Below are positions 24,420-36,854 of a stretch of DNA of 64,000 bases, piece after piece. The notes under the pieces are model-generated. The model was not told the DNA's origin. It saw only the letters and a program-made list of their open reading frames with translations, and made no database searches. The stretch is taken from assembly GCA_030704615.1 (NCBI GenBank), contig CM060734.1:46950042-47014041 (forward strand), given 5' to 3'. The DNA comes from Takakia lepidozioides. Lineage: Eukaryota; Streptophyta; Takakiopsida; Takakiales; Takakiaceae. How positions within the stretch are numbered: position 1 is the first letter of the stretch; each line of letters begins with the position of its first letter. A program made the translations under genes and the position numbers.

Positions 24420-25156
24420 CAGTGTTGGGCGGGTAACCGGTCTGATCCCGGTTAACTGGTGGGTCAGGTTCTGGTTAATAAGAACCTAAGCCGGAACCAG
24501 TTTGGAGAACCGGACAGGAACCGGGACCCAGGTATGGTCTTTCATGGAACCGGAATCGCCTGTTCCTAGTGGGGTCAGGGACCACCGCTAACCGGAACCA
24601 GGAACAGAGGGGCGGTTCGGTTCCGGTTCGCGCAGTTATGGTATATCCCTTATTAATGGGGGCCGCCAGCCACATCAAGTCGGCCCCCTGCTGCTGGTTG
24701 GGGTATTTGTGCCTTGCCTGGGTGATCTTGGGTTCAATTCAATCCTTCAACATGTGCCTTCAGCTGTCCATTGGCCCCTTGATGGGCTGCGTGTTTTTCT
24801 TGGACGTCAAAGAAACTTTATCTTTACTTCATATGTTTTACCTGGACAATTGCCATAGCAAATATTTATTTTGTAGTAAGTTGGAACACATCTAATATTT
24901 ATTTGACCAATAGGACATTAAGTTTCTAAATAAAAAATTATTTTTAATTTTCTTTAATAATTTAATAATGTCTTAACCGGAACCGGCAATTCTTTCCAGC
25001 AAATAACCAGAACCAGAACCGTCCTAATGTTCAAGAACCCGAATGGAACCGGAACCGCTTTATTTTCATCCCAAATAACCGACCCGGAACCAGAACCGCA
25101 ATTTAAACCCTACCCTAGAACCGTAATAGGAGGTTCTTGAAAAAAGCAAGACACTG
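24420..25156. mobile_element. hAT-type non-autonomous element, AACCGG-rich copy
   Basis: The element begins CAGTGTTGGGCGGGT and ends GCAAGACACTG. It is flanked by a perfect 8-base duplication, GTTGGAAC, at 24412-24419 and 25157-25164. Eight-base duplications and CAGTG ends are the hAT signature. Its arms are filled with degenerate GGAACC/GGTTCC/AACCGG words in both orientations (24430-24635 and 24970-25130) around an AT-rich core. No transposase is encoded. Two further elements in the window (37465, 59839) share the termini but carry different arm words. Confidence 0.85.
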
Positions 25157-25164
25157 GTTGGAAC

Positions 25165-25790
25165 GTGTGAAAGGTGAGGCCACGTGTAGAGGCTAGCATA
25201 GAAATAGGAGGGTGTAGTTCTAAGGCTTTCGAAAGTAGGATGAGGCCGTGGGCTCTTCTAGAAGTCTCCACCAGCATTCTATAAAGAGGGTGATGGCTAC
25301 CTTCTAGAGGGTTTCTTTGGCCTGCACCTTAGTTTGGTGGGCTTAAGCAGGCCCCTTAAAAAATGTAACCTGAACCATCTTCAAATGAATAGAAATGTCA
25401 AAACCATAGGTATACTCTCAAAAGTGTGTGGCTAAAAACAGGTTGAGCCATATTTTCTAGACAGTATATGGCAAATATAAAAGATACACTACATATATAT
25501 CTTAGGAATCCCATATATAAATGTAAGTTGTTTTTTCCTTTTTCTTTTTGGATTTTTTTAGTTTGTAGTAGGTATTAACGACGGTTGGGTTTAAGAAAAT
25601 GGTGCCATACATTATGACTAAACCGTTTGAAAATACAATGAAACATGACACACACAAATTAAAAAGATGGACGGATTGCACTACATTCTTCCATTTCAAA
25701 GTAGCTTTTAAATATTTTGTTATGATGGAATTGATATGTATGAGTAATATTATTCTATCGTGTTCATGTATAGTTGAATGTGTTTATTTT
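25165..25790. other. Non-coding stretch with promoter-like patch
   Basis: CTTCTAGAAG at about 25254 and CTATAAAGAGG at about 25280 resemble the heat-shock core and TATA layout at 5504-5545, and a shared GTGGGCTT follows in both. The remainder is AT-rich with no supported gene. Confidence 0.4.
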
Positions 25791-26322
25791 ATTTTATTTT
25801 TGAAAAAAAGAAACTTGGGAGCGACAGCCCACAATTTAGGCCCTTGAGGAGGGGGAAAAATTAACCCCCTTTCATTTATGGGCCATGAGGCTTAGAGGAC
25901 GATCAACGTCCAAACATACCGTCACAAACAATCCCAGACACGCAGGGCCCCCAAAAAAAAAAAAAAAAAAAAAATTCCACTTGTGGCCCCCCAAGACTGA
26001 GTGTGTTGATGCACAGAGTTTCAAAGGGCCACAAGCGCAGCTGTGGTTCGTCCCCCTTGAGTCATGCTTCTGGTTTTGGATGATAGTTCATGTTTGCTGT
26101 CTGTCTGAGCATGCTTGCTTCCACTGGGCAAATCAAAACCCTTCGGAATTGAGTGCGTTGATGCACTCAGTTTCACAAGGTCTGATACTTGTTTTTGTGT
26201 CTGTCCTTCCACTGAGATTAGCTGCTTCGGGTTTGGGGGGGGGGGGAAGGGTTTAAACCCCGAACCACCAGGGCGATACACCATGCACTTACCAACTAAG
26301 CTACCAGCCAAACTGAAATGTT
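25791..26322 (-). mobile_element. SINE family A copy, interrupted or composite
   Basis: The tail half (25791-25950) matches the SINE at 60307-60541: CCTCCTCAAGGGCCTAAATT and GGCCCATAAATGAAAGG on the minus strand. The tRNA-like head lies at about 26250-26322: GGCTGGTAGCTTAGTTGGTA (A box) and a B box variant GGGGTTTAAACC. Between them, 300 bases that do not belong to the other copies include an A20 run and a G12 run. Either an insertion split one SINE, or a tail and a head from two insertions lie together. Confidence 0.7.
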
Positions 26323-26369
26323 TAGTTTTCAAATGACTTCTAAATAGGTAGATAGATTGTGTAAGTTTA

Positions 26370-26950
26370 GTAATATCATTTAAATGGGTTGGTATTGTTG
26401 CGAATGTTGATATCTAATCTAATATATGACACAATCCAGTACATTAAGCTATAAACATATGAAAAAATATGCAAAAATTGGGTTTAGGACTGCCGTCGTT
26501 TAAGTGGGGATTAGTATTACGTTGGATGTTGATATTTCATATTTATTAACAAAGTGTATAGCACATTCTCATATATCTCACTATATGCATGTACAAAATA
26601 GTAAAATTGGGTTTATGAGTGTCATTTATTACATGGCATATTAATAAAATGTATGATGATTTTTCATACATGTAGCCATACACATGTGAAAAAGTGTCGA
26701 AAAATGGGTATGAGTGTCATTTAACTAGGCCAGTATATTTCATACATATTTACAAAAATATATGGCCTAATTTTAATCGGATATCAAATATGCATAAAAG
26801 TGTATGACTCATAGAAGCCATACACCGGTGTCAAAATAGGCAAAAGTACACGTGCTACAGACTAAGAATATCAAATATGCATACAAGTGTATGACTCATA
26901 GAAGCCAACACCGGTGTCAAAATATACAAAAGTATACGTGCTACAGACTA
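26370..26950. repeat. Degenerate tandem array with an 84-bp duplication
   Basis: The phrase AAAATTGGGTTTA(G/T)GA recurs at about 26474 and 26600 and, diverged, near 26699, with related words between, giving a degenerate period near 100-126 bases. At 26781-26950 an approximately 84-base unit ending GTGCTACAGACTA is duplicated in tandem with few differences. No coding function is seen. Confidence 0.65.
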
Positions 26951-27052
26951 TGGTAATTAATTTTTATCTATTTTTATCACATTTGGCATCAATATTTAAT
27001 GAACATGTACACAATCTTATACATCAAAAGAGAATGTCTCTTTCATAGTTAA

Positions 27053-27554
27053 CCCTTAACTTTCTATGGAACCGTTTCGGGTTTCATAGAACATGACATA
27101 TTAACATAACTTTTGCAGATCTTAATATTTTTAGGTCGTTTCTTCAGCAATAAATGACCTGCCAACATGGCAAATCATCTCCAATTGGCAGCATGCCATT
27201 TAGAGAAAGTCTGCCACGTCCACAAATTTCCAAAACCCACTCGGTCACAATGCTCTTGCTTGGAGGGAGGCCACGTAGAGTTGACTTCTATGTGACCAAC
27301 GCTGATTAGACAGCACTTCAGGCCACTGGGGGTAAATTTTTACAATTTCTACCATTGGATGTGAGCATAATTTGGACCAAGGTGTAGGTGTGAAGAGAGT
27401 CACTCCCTCACCAGAGGATTTTGACTTTGAGCAATATTTCATAGCATCTTTTGGAGGCCAAATCACAATTTCTAAATCTTTGTAATGAAGGTAGTTTGAA
27501 CCCCCCTAGAAACACATACAAAGCACCCCCATCAACCATATAAGAAGTTAAGGG
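27053..27554. mobile_element. TTAA-flanked inverted-repeat element (piggyBac-like MITE)
   Basis: Termini CCCTTAACTTTCTATGG and, inverted, CCCTTAACTTCTTATATGG enclose 502 bases. TTAA flanks both ends (27049-27052 and 27555-27558). TTAA duplication with CCC-starting inverted termini is the piggyBac signature. The interior has no coding capacity. It shares the terminal CCCTTAA(C/G)TT and an internal TTTTGCAGATCT word with the element at 37862-38674, which argues for one family. Confidence 0.65.
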
Positions 27555-28254
27555 TTAAAATTAAAAGTAATTTTGAAAACAAAACAAAACTCGTTGAATG
27601 ATACAGAAATATAATACAAATACATTACTCATATATAATATACTCATGTATATCAAGTTCATTAATAAAATATATTAATGATACTTTAAATATAATCGAT
27701 TATGTACATATTTTTAGATTTTATATGTCATTTCTCATTTTTTCCTCATTATGTTTTCAATCATTATTTTATGTTTAATGTATTTATATTTATATTTATA
27801 CGTTCATCAAATGTTCACATTATAATTCACTATATGTGAACACTACAATTGCATTTTCATATATTTAAGATATTAAAATTTACTTATAAAATAAAACATA
27901 AATTTGAAAATAAACACTTTGAAAAAAGAAAAAAAACACTTATTACATACACCCATAAGACAGTACTATATGTCAATATGTCATGACAATTTTATCAGCA
28001 AGGTTTTATAAGTATGATGCAGGATCTCATCAATCTTGTTAAAGTTTTGTTGGCTTTGTACAGTGGCTTGACTTCATAAAAACTGCTGCTGGTGTAGGAT
28101 TGTCTGCATGTCTGGAATTGTCTGCATAGAGATGCCTTCTACAAATTCTTAAAAGTGAAGGTCTGGGACTTGCGTCAAGTGATATTCCTCTTGAAATCTA
28201 CATGTTTCAATTTGCCTCAGATTGAACCGTCCATATACTTGTGAGATATGGGAG

Positions 28255-28532
28255 TAGTGTCTTTCTTTCTAGCGAAAAATAGCCAGATTTCGACCTGGAA
28301 AATCGGTCAGCTACTTGTACAGAGGAATTATGGGGGGTCAAATTTGAAATTTTCGCCAAAAAGCACCAGCAGATACAGGAGCCTAATTTTGCCAACGTGG
28401 ACCAGTTAAAACGTGCCACCTGGAATATAGCCACTTTCCTAGCCCTGTCACCTCGTTATTCTGGGCACTGGGACCGTAGAATTCACAGGTGGCCCCGCCT
28501 GCGATTTTGGAAAAATGGAAAAAAAAACACTG
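28255..28532. mobile_element. hAT-type MITE with perfect 8-bp duplication
   Basis: The element begins TAGTGTCTTTC and ends AAAAAACACTG, matching the YARNG ends of hAT elements. TATGGGAG flanks both sides exactly (28247-28254 and 28533-28540). A related copy lies at 36855-37126 and a fragment near 61555-61600. It has no coding capacity. Confidence 0.85.
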
Positions 28533-28540
28533 TATGGGAG

Positions 28541-31500
28541 ACCGGTTCCGCAGCATAGGCCATACAGTCCATGGCAAGGCATGCCCGTACCTTGTGCGCC
28601 ATCATGGCAGGGGCTCGTGCGCCAGCGGGGCATAGAGGACGTGGCGCAACGGGCAGGTTAGAGGACGTGGCACAGCGGGCAGGTGGGACGCTGGGCAGCC
28701 ACGGCACTAAACCCCTGGGGGTGGGGGGGGGGGGCAAGGCTTTTAGTAAACCAGAGATCATAAGGCATTAGGAAGCAGTGGATCAGTCAACCCTGGAGAT
28801 TAGTAAGCCCTAGGGAGTAGGGAAAAACTAAGTAAAGTTTGTTAAGTATTAGGGAGGGTAACATTCTAAGAGATAGGGGAAGAAAAATGACATACAGAGA
28901 AAAATATAAAAAACTACTTCATTTATGCATGAAGCATGAAATTGGTTTGAACTCACATGATCTAACTTACAGAAGCAGCAAGAGTGTGGGCTGGGAAGAA
29001 TTCTACCACACATTCCCACAATGAAGAAGTGATCGGTCTGTCCACTGTACCTCTGATGTGCATGCTCACAATCTCTTTCTCATTGTTGTAGAAAAGTATA
29101 GCCAGTGTGGAAATTTGTAGCTCATGGGCAATGTCTTCTTCTTCCGCTGCACTGCTCTGACTCATGGAATGGGCAGTCATGTGCATACTAACAAAGGCCT
29201 ATTATAAGGCCCATAATGCTTGCTACATGTCCATCCTCTTGATAGCAAATGTATTGATGTGGGTTTAAGAGATAGAATGGTGGGTGGCCAGAAACTTAAT
29301 AAATTGCACATTCATGGTAGCATGTTTATAGGTAATTAACATTTATCCAAGTCAGATGCTTTAAGAGGGAGTACATAGCAGTTTTCTAACCCTTGTGCCT
29401 TAACAGTTACATAACACATGGCCTTGGGAAGATTTCAGGGAGTTAAAACAAACTTACTAGTAGAGAGGGTTAATAGTTAACACTTCAATAGATAATATCC
29501 AGGGTTCACCTTGAGATCCCTAAGCAGGTGTTAAGTAGTGGATACACAGGGCCAGGGTGGCTTGATTGGTCGTGAGGCGTGGTACAGTTCGGATCCGCCT
29601 CTGCTGTGCTGCACACTTGACGGCACCATCGCCGGCGTGCCCAACGCTTCACGCGCTTCACCGACGTCCTGCAACTTCTGGCTATGTCCCTCACAGGAAG
29701 CGGTGTGAAAATTTCAACTCCGGGATCCCACCATATCCATGATTGGATTCAAGTCATCGAAATTAGTCAGCAGGTAAAGCTCCACTTTTTTCGAATTCCA
29801 CTTCTTGGACCCACTTAAGTCTGACTTAAGTCCTCGGATGTCGGTCCTAGTTTCCACTGGGCCGTCTCCTTCCTGAATCCGAGGCCTGAATGGAGAGCTT
29901 GGAAATAAAAGATCCACTTCTACTTATCAACCCCACAGGTCACCCAGAGAGGTAAGTTCCTGTGTTCACATATGTAGGTATTAGGGACAGGGGTAGTTCA
30001 CATTTGGGTAGTTCCTGTGTTCACCTAGATGTCCGATATGTACTCTCCTTCCGATCGTGTCTGACTCAGGTGTGACAGTGCGATCCTTTATAGACACTGT
30101 GCCCGAGGTCGACCTTGCTGACAATATTGAACGTCCTGTCACCATTTATTACTACTAGAACTTGACGAGCTAAATAATACTATTTCATTGGGAAGCTCAC
30201 AAGGGCGCCAAATGTTAGTTGACAGCAGTTGGAAACTTGGAATATACTCTGTTCACTTTTGAATGCGAAAAGATACGGGTGACGGATCCATAAGTCCAGT
30301 TTTGGTGGGTCCAAGGAAAACCTCCAGAGTATGTAAGTTGAAATGATCCAGAAGATCATTCCTTCACGCAGACACACTTCCTGCAATCCTTCACTTTCTT
30401 ACCAGATCAGACCATGACGATCAAACATGGAGGCTCGTTGCTCTGACTTTCATTTACAACGCTACCCCTAATATAAAGGTGATACAATTTTATATCCCAC
30501 ATCATTCAGCACTCCTGCAATTGCAGTTGAAGGATAGGCTTGAATTTCAATGCAAGCTGTACCATAGGGACTTTTATAATCATCCGCAAAGCAGAGAAAA
30601 TTCAACAAAGCACCCACCCTAATAACTTAATTAAGAAAATGCCTGAGCACTAAGCTACTGTTAGTAACCCAGTTGATTGCTGTAAGAGTCCTGGTTAATA
30701 TCAAGCCCCCGAGCCCACGTCCGAAGTGCTTGGGCAGAACGAGCCACGCCGAGGTGGTGGTTGGCAGACAGGTACCCTCAACTCTGGCATGGACATCCAG
30801 AAATTGTAAAGTATTGTTGGTAAGCGCGGGCTTGTCCGTGGCCAGCTATCATCAGACCACCGATGCAGGTCTGTAACAGCTATGATCATGGAATAATTGC
30901 CACCAACGGTAATTAACTCGGTCATATATCTAACTTTGAACCACAAGTGTACTTAGATTTGTGGTATATCCGAATCCATAGGTGTGTTCAGGAGTGTGCA
31001 CAGTGCACACTACTTGGTGCCTGGTGCTTAATCTCCCCTTCGTCGGTCTCGTCCCGAGATAATAAAATGAGGAGAGAAGATCAAAATGGATTTTACCTTG
31101 TGGGAAGTAGCCGTCTGCACATTTCCCTGGCATTATGGGCTGAAGAGATTGAACAGCAGATTGTGTATTGACCTATTAGTGCATGGAATATGTTTTTCCC
31201 AGATTTGGTAGTTTCTGCAAGTAGATTATGGAGGTCTAGTGCACGAACAATCAGACCTTGTCCGCCCTACTTTCGAAAAGCAGGAAAAGTTTGCAAATTT
31301 TCCACTGGGGAAAAGATCAATTCCAATGACAGAGCATGGATTCCGATAGAGCTCCCGAGGCCGTTGAGCTTTTGCGCTGATACACTGAGTCGATGCGCTT
31401 AGTACCTGCAGATTAGTGAGTGGTAGAACATTTTGTCAAAAGCCTTCGTTGAGATCAATCGGCACACTGTATTTGGAGTGCTCAGCAAGTATTTTCCCAT

Positions 31501-33259
31501 CAACACAGGGAAGCTTCATGAATGTGCAACTATACATAGTTTTAAAAACTATTCAGTCCTTCTTGGCTTCCAGATGGAGTCCTAAATTTAACTTCAACTC
31601 CTGTCTTCAAATCCGGAATTCTTCCTGACATCTGACCTGGCGGAATGGTCCCCAAGATATCCATTCCTTGTTTACAAGAAACAGTACTGGGGTTTCACAT
31701 GGGCTGTGCTTTACACTCGAGGGCTAGGCCAAGCCCAGCCTTTTGCGGCATTTAAGGACTTACAAAACGACACTGAATTCATATCAGCAGCTCATGCTTG
31801 CTTGGTGGATAATATAAGACGTAGTCAGTTCCCTTGCTTCCAAGTACTGTTTGAATATGAACCCTTGCAGCTCGATGTACTACAATGTAAAACATTGGCT
31901 GGCGGCCATGGATCCCAGCAAGCCATTCTGGAGTGGTATATCATTTGCATTTCAGCATTGCAAGGACCAGCCGGAGAGCCACCATTGCATACAATCAAAA
32001 CCTACAATTCATTTCGATCGGACTAACGTTCCTGCCACCCTAGTTGCAATGGAATGTGCTCACTCTACTTGGAAAGCTCTCTCACACCTGAGTTGGACCT
32101 GATGAGGTGCGATACAGGCCATATCGCCCATGCCTTTGGGACATAGGCCCTGAAATGAATTTTGAAGGCAAGGAAAAACCAACCCTGCAATGAGCAGTGA
32201 AGGGTTACAAAGGGGGACAATGAGAAAACGAAGACAAAATTTCACATTCCAAAGGTTTTGGCAGATCGGATCGGTGGCCCATGTAGTTTGTATATAGAGC
32301 ATTTACCTTGTCTTTTGGAGTGCTTTCTGAAGTTTCAACACATCAACGCCACCTAATTTCTTGTACGTCTTCAATGACTATCACACAACTCAAGTTCTTA
32401 AGCACCAAACTTAAGAAAAACCATTTGGACCACTGTCTCTGCGTCATCATTCCCCACATCCAGGAGTTGCATCGGTTCCGGCCGCCATCGACCGACGTCA
32501 CTCGCCCGCCTCTTATGCACAAGCAATCGTCGACTGCTCAGTAAGTCGTGTCCAAAGGTACAGATATTCAATGCGCTCCTAGCTAATTAACATATAGCTC
32601 CCACCATTACATTCTCTCACACGGATGCCGGAGACACGGTTGTTAATATCCTGCTCGTAACAACAATACCACCAAGACCTAATTCATTCAGGTCCGAGAG
32701 TTATCGGGTTCTGGAAAACCAACAGTGGGATCAAAATGGTGCCAATATCAAGGAAGTGGCTCGGCTATGGAACAGTGCATGCGGAGTACCTGGACCGTCC
32801 TCGAGGTCATGTCGTCCTCCACCGAGATCTAATCGAAACTCGGGCCCTCCCCGGTCTCAAATCGACTAGAGTCTAGAACGGCCCTGAAACCAAACACGAC
32901 GTGCATTGCTTCATGATCCTGGCACTGCTCTTCAACCTCAATGGCAATATCCCCACTCTTGGGCTTGCGCCATTCTTGGGCAGCTCCTAGGTGTGCCGGA
33001 CAGAGACGGTGGCCACAAGGCATAGTTGATAATAAGAGGTTTGGAGGCTGGACAAATACGCAATGGAGGCATACAATGCAGACCAGGGAGATAGCGAGTT
33101 GACATTGTTATGAACGTTGATGATGACGAACTTGGCACCCCCTCTCACCCCTCATGAAATAACACTCCCCTTTTTCTAGCACCATATGGAACGTGTCTGC
33201 AAGCAAAGACACCATGTATTATATAGAGTTGCCAAGCACAGCCTGAATGCCCCGGAAGC
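28541..33259. other. Long stretch without a supported gene
   Basis: Nearly 4.7 kb of mixed composition. A weak inverted CCCT/AGGG pair at 29390 and 29468 was not accepted as an element. GC-richer patches at 28570-28740, 29530-29700 and 30700-30850 hold no recognisable protein. One protein-like open stretch (31592-32026) is listed separately. Confidence 0.5.
31592..32026 (+). CDS. Unrecognised protein-like open stretch
   Basis: A 144-codon stop-free stretch includes FLTSDLAEWSPRYPFLVYKK and QYWGFTWAVLYTRG, with balanced amino-acid use. Around 31860 another frame becomes more protein-like (HWLAAMDPSKPFW, FAFQHCKDQP), which suggests a frame break in a decayed gene or element protein. No start codon, splice sites or family could be fixed. 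It may equally be chance. Confidence 0.2.
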   Translation, partial: LQLLSSNPEFFLTSDLAEWSPRYPFLVYKKQYWGFTWAVLYTRGLGQAQPFAAFKDLQNDTEFISAAHACLVDNIRRSQFPCFQVLFEYEPLQLDVLQCKTLAGGHGSQQAILEWYIICISALQGPAGEPPLHTIKTYNSFRSD

Positions 33260-34850
33260 TTAGGTCTACATAATTTGACAACGACAATGAAGTCACAGAT
33301 CAAGTTTTTAGAGTTTACACCTGTGAATTATTTACCTGAGGTTATGGTGGTGGAGTTAAGCAAGACCCCCTGCAATTAACAATCCGCTATCGTAGTGACC
33401 AGAAGAGGGTTATGTAAGTTTGTGAAGTATTGGGCCCTGTGGAAGTGGGACACGACATAACTTCATGAACCGGCAAGGATTGCTGATCCGGCTACATTAT
33501 CCACTGTAGATTTGCTTTCCATACTCCCAATTAGTAGTGCTTTGCGTATGCTCACTGAACAGTTTTTGAGGGATCCTCTGACACTTGAGGATACAGCCCT
33601 ACCTTGATGACTTGCAGGTTCATGAAGTCATGATGAAGGCCGGACACTGTAGAGAGATTGTAGAAGTTGTTCCCCACACGTGTTTGGAGCTAGAAGAGTA
33701 GATTAAGCTCAGCAATATCGCTTCTCCATAGTAGAACGCTTTGCATAGATGCACCAGCTAGATCAGTCTAAGTACGTTGTTAATTAATTACTGGTGTATC
33801 TCGTTGCAGGCATCTCCTGCAAGTCGTGCAAGTAGCTTAGGATAAAATAATCGCATTTGCTCCACAGCTACCAAGACACTTTTGGAGCAAAAGGCGAAGG
33901 AATGGTCACATCTGCCAAACACAAATCCTCAGAGATACTGGTACTGCGCATTTAGCTGCTCACCTGAGCCATCTTTTCTAATATGAACAGGATAGTTGCC
34001 AGATCGAGCTCACCTAATTAAATCATTCAACCCAGTGTACATTGATGACGTGATCTCAAGGCAGACACGCGTTTGGAGGTAAAGGCTTGGATTATACATA
34101 TTCAGAGCTGCTCTGAAATCGATGTTGCCTCCAAGCTGCTTGTGTAGAGATGAATGCGCTGCTCAACCACATGAGCAGAGAGTTTGTTGACACCATCCAT
34201 GCACCATCGAATCCACGGACACGTCGTCAGCTCCCAGCAATTCAGCGCTACGATTTCTGTTGTCACATCGATAGTTTATTCAGCGATATGTGCAGTCATA
34301 TTAATTTTAGCATGAGTGTAGGTCATATTCACCCACCGACTGGTGGGACTGCTGTGCTGTGGACCCTGCAATTGTTCTTTCAACACAATCGCGCCAATAT
34401 GAAGGCTGTCACCTGCACATCATTTTCTTTGCGCACATTGCTCCAACTGGGCCAGGCATGATCACGCCAACTGTGCCACCAAATTCATTATCAGTCACCC
34501 AGCGCAACTCACTGCGAGGATTGCTCCAACTGAGCATCGACAACGCAGTGCACATCGCCGTACTGTCATCTCGCTAGCGGACGCATGTCACGGTAGGGAT
34601 ACAGTCATCAGCATCCCTGATCGATCGAAATCGAATCCCAGAACTCTCAAGTCTCGCAGCCATGCCAGACTACAGTTTTGGTTTGAGTTTGTGAATGGGC
34701 TGGTTGAATGGATCGATCGTGAATCCTTGATTTATGTGGATCACGAAAGAAACACGGGTAAGGCATTTTCTCTATTTTTTAAACTTAGACTTCCGAAAGA
34801 AGATCTCAAGTGCTACGCTACAAATAATCGAACCAGTGAAAATTAAACTC
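33260..34850 (+). repeat. Uncharacterised ~1.6-kb dispersed repeat, copy 1
   Basis: Inverted homology to 61800-63790 runs along its whole length. Shared words include GTCACAGATCAAG, CGCTTTGCATAGATGCACC, CAACTGAGCATCGACAACGC, GGTAGGGATACAGTCATCAG and TCGCAGCCATGCCAGA. No LTR, inverted terminus or poly(A) is visible and no frame is conserved between the copies. Strand is assigned arbitrarily. Confidence 0.75.
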
Positions 34851-35769
34851 TAACCAATGACCACAGTTCTTTTTGTGAAGAAAAATGGGATTTTACTACT
34901 GGGCTTATTACTCATTTTAAGTAGGAAAAGACACTATTTTCTTAAGAAAACATAAAGGGAACAAGCCCTGTTACTCAAATTAGAACGAGGAAAAAATAAC
35001 CTCGTGAGAGGCCAGGGGGAACCTCCCAGAACACCACAATGGGTAGCAAGGGAAACCAGTCCTAGTTCAGTGGTGAAACAGTTGCTAAGAACCAGACTAC
35101 ATGAAAACAGCTAGGGCATAAATCTAAGATATAATCTACCCATCTATAAAACCTGGCTAAGAGCGAACATGCTGAATAGAGAAGAGAAGGAGGGAGAGTT
35201 ACAAAGGCAGAGAAGCAAGGATCAGTGTTTTGGCTCCAAGGGGTTCAAAGTTAAGGTGGGCCTTGATCTTTGAATCTATTCTTCTTATGCTTCCAATTAA
35301 TGTCATCTTCAAACTCCAGAGGCGAGGGCCAGGGACTGGATGGGCATCCATTGATCGGGGAAGGAAGAACTGAAGCTACATTTGTCTCCATTCCTGGTGC
35401 AGATGATGTCGCGCCACCCCCAAGATGAGTCGAATGTTTGAAGAAGCTTGGATACTATACTTATGACACACTTTTAACTTTACCTAATGAAATTAGAACC
35501 TCATTACCTGAAGAGTAATATTAAATATTGAAACGGTGGTTTGATATACGACATTGTTTGTGTTGAGTAGTAGAATATTAAACATTGTTGCCATGCGACG
35601 TGGCATTAATCTAAAATAAGGCCATTGATAGCATACACGTGTCTTAATATATCCTCCAATGTCTGATAGCCACGTTGCATTTTCTCCAGTCAATGACACT
35701 ACTGGATGGTTTGACAACTATGCCATGTCAGCATAAACATCACTGATGTAGTATTCTAAAATAGCCCCA
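34851..35769. other. Non-coding stretch
   Basis: No gene, repeat partner or RNA is supported. The minus frame 35493-35717 has no recognisable motif. Confidence 0.5.
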
Positions 35770-36626
35770 GTCAGAATTTGCTGTGGGTCCTCGGCCTCCA
35801 AACAAATGGATCCCAACCTCCCTTTTCCATTCCTCTCCCACTATGGTTAGCCACTAACAGATTCGTCTGGATATTTGGGAAGGCCTCGCCGAATTACACT
35901 TTGATCCCATGGAGTGGTCTTGGCCATTCTTCAGGGAATTCTTCAGGGACCCCTGAACCATTCTTCACCTACACCACAAAAAATGGATACAAAGCCCTCT
36001 CAAAAGCAAAATCCTTACAAACAAATGGGAACACCTTGGTTTAGAAACGAGAATTGGCCTATGATTTGGAGTTCGGTCTGGATCAAAACCAGCCAAGATC
36101 GTTGTGTTCCTCTGGCAGATCGTCAACAGAGTGCTGAAGGTTGGGGACTGGCTTCAATTCCACGAGGCCCTCCTCTGTTCATGTTGTTCCGCTAGAATCC
36201 ATTGAACATTGTCTTCTATTATGCCAGGCCCCGGCTAAAATATGGCCTTTCATAAGATCCTTCTGTCGACACTGGAACACTGGAACTCTCTCCATTACTG
36301 ACTTACTTCTCAATTACGACGCTGTCACCAAACAAAAATCCCTAAACTGCTCAATCTTTGAAAACCTCAGGAGCTCCACTTTATGGCACCTGTGGAAGGT
36401 TGATCGTTGTGCAAAAACCTTTACTGGTGATACTTCCACCATCTCCACGGTTCTCTACAAATGCCTCAGCGATTCAATATCGATGACGTCCAAAGCGCAA
36501 GCAGGAAGACGACATCCGCGTGCCTTCTCACCACTTGCGTATTCGCACGTGGCGATACGTGCCTTGCACTCAGGGGCGGGGACCAGTGGTGGCAAAGAGA
36601 CAGGGGGCCCTACCAGAGGAGCCTAG
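35770..36626 (+). pseudogene. LINE ORF2 C-terminal relic (zf-RVT region)
   Basis: Translations in shifting frames carry the hallmarks of the plant LINE reverse-transcriptase zinc-binding tail: FTYTTKNGYKALSKAK (35958-36010) and ESIEHCLLLCQAPAKIW (about 36195-36245). Several stops and frame changes make it a pseudogene. The reverse transcriptase itself and the 3' end were not found. It does not closely resemble the LINE family at 50289. Confidence 0.65.
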
Positions 36627-36854
36627 CTGCCCTAAACCAGCGAACGTACAGTCACATCATACGCGTGTATTTCTCTTTTTTGGTCATTTAAAAGGAGAAC
36701 ACCAGTTTTTTTTTTGGGTAAGAGAACAGGGGTCTGGCCCTGGATGCTTTATTTGGAATTATTTGATTTTTCTTTTTCTTTGTCGTTTTAAGCAAAAAGA
36801 GGACTCGGAATCATTCTCTGCCTGGTGTGTTTTTTTCCTCTCTTTTTTTCAAGA

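Noticed and set aside
26785-26950. A CRISPR-like array of repeats and spacers
   Set aside because: The units are contiguous tandem copies without distinct spacers, and the context is a plant nuclear genome.
29389-29476. A third TTAA-type element with CCCTTGTG and AGAGGG ends
   Set aside because: Only four to six terminal bases match and TTAA is absent on the left side.
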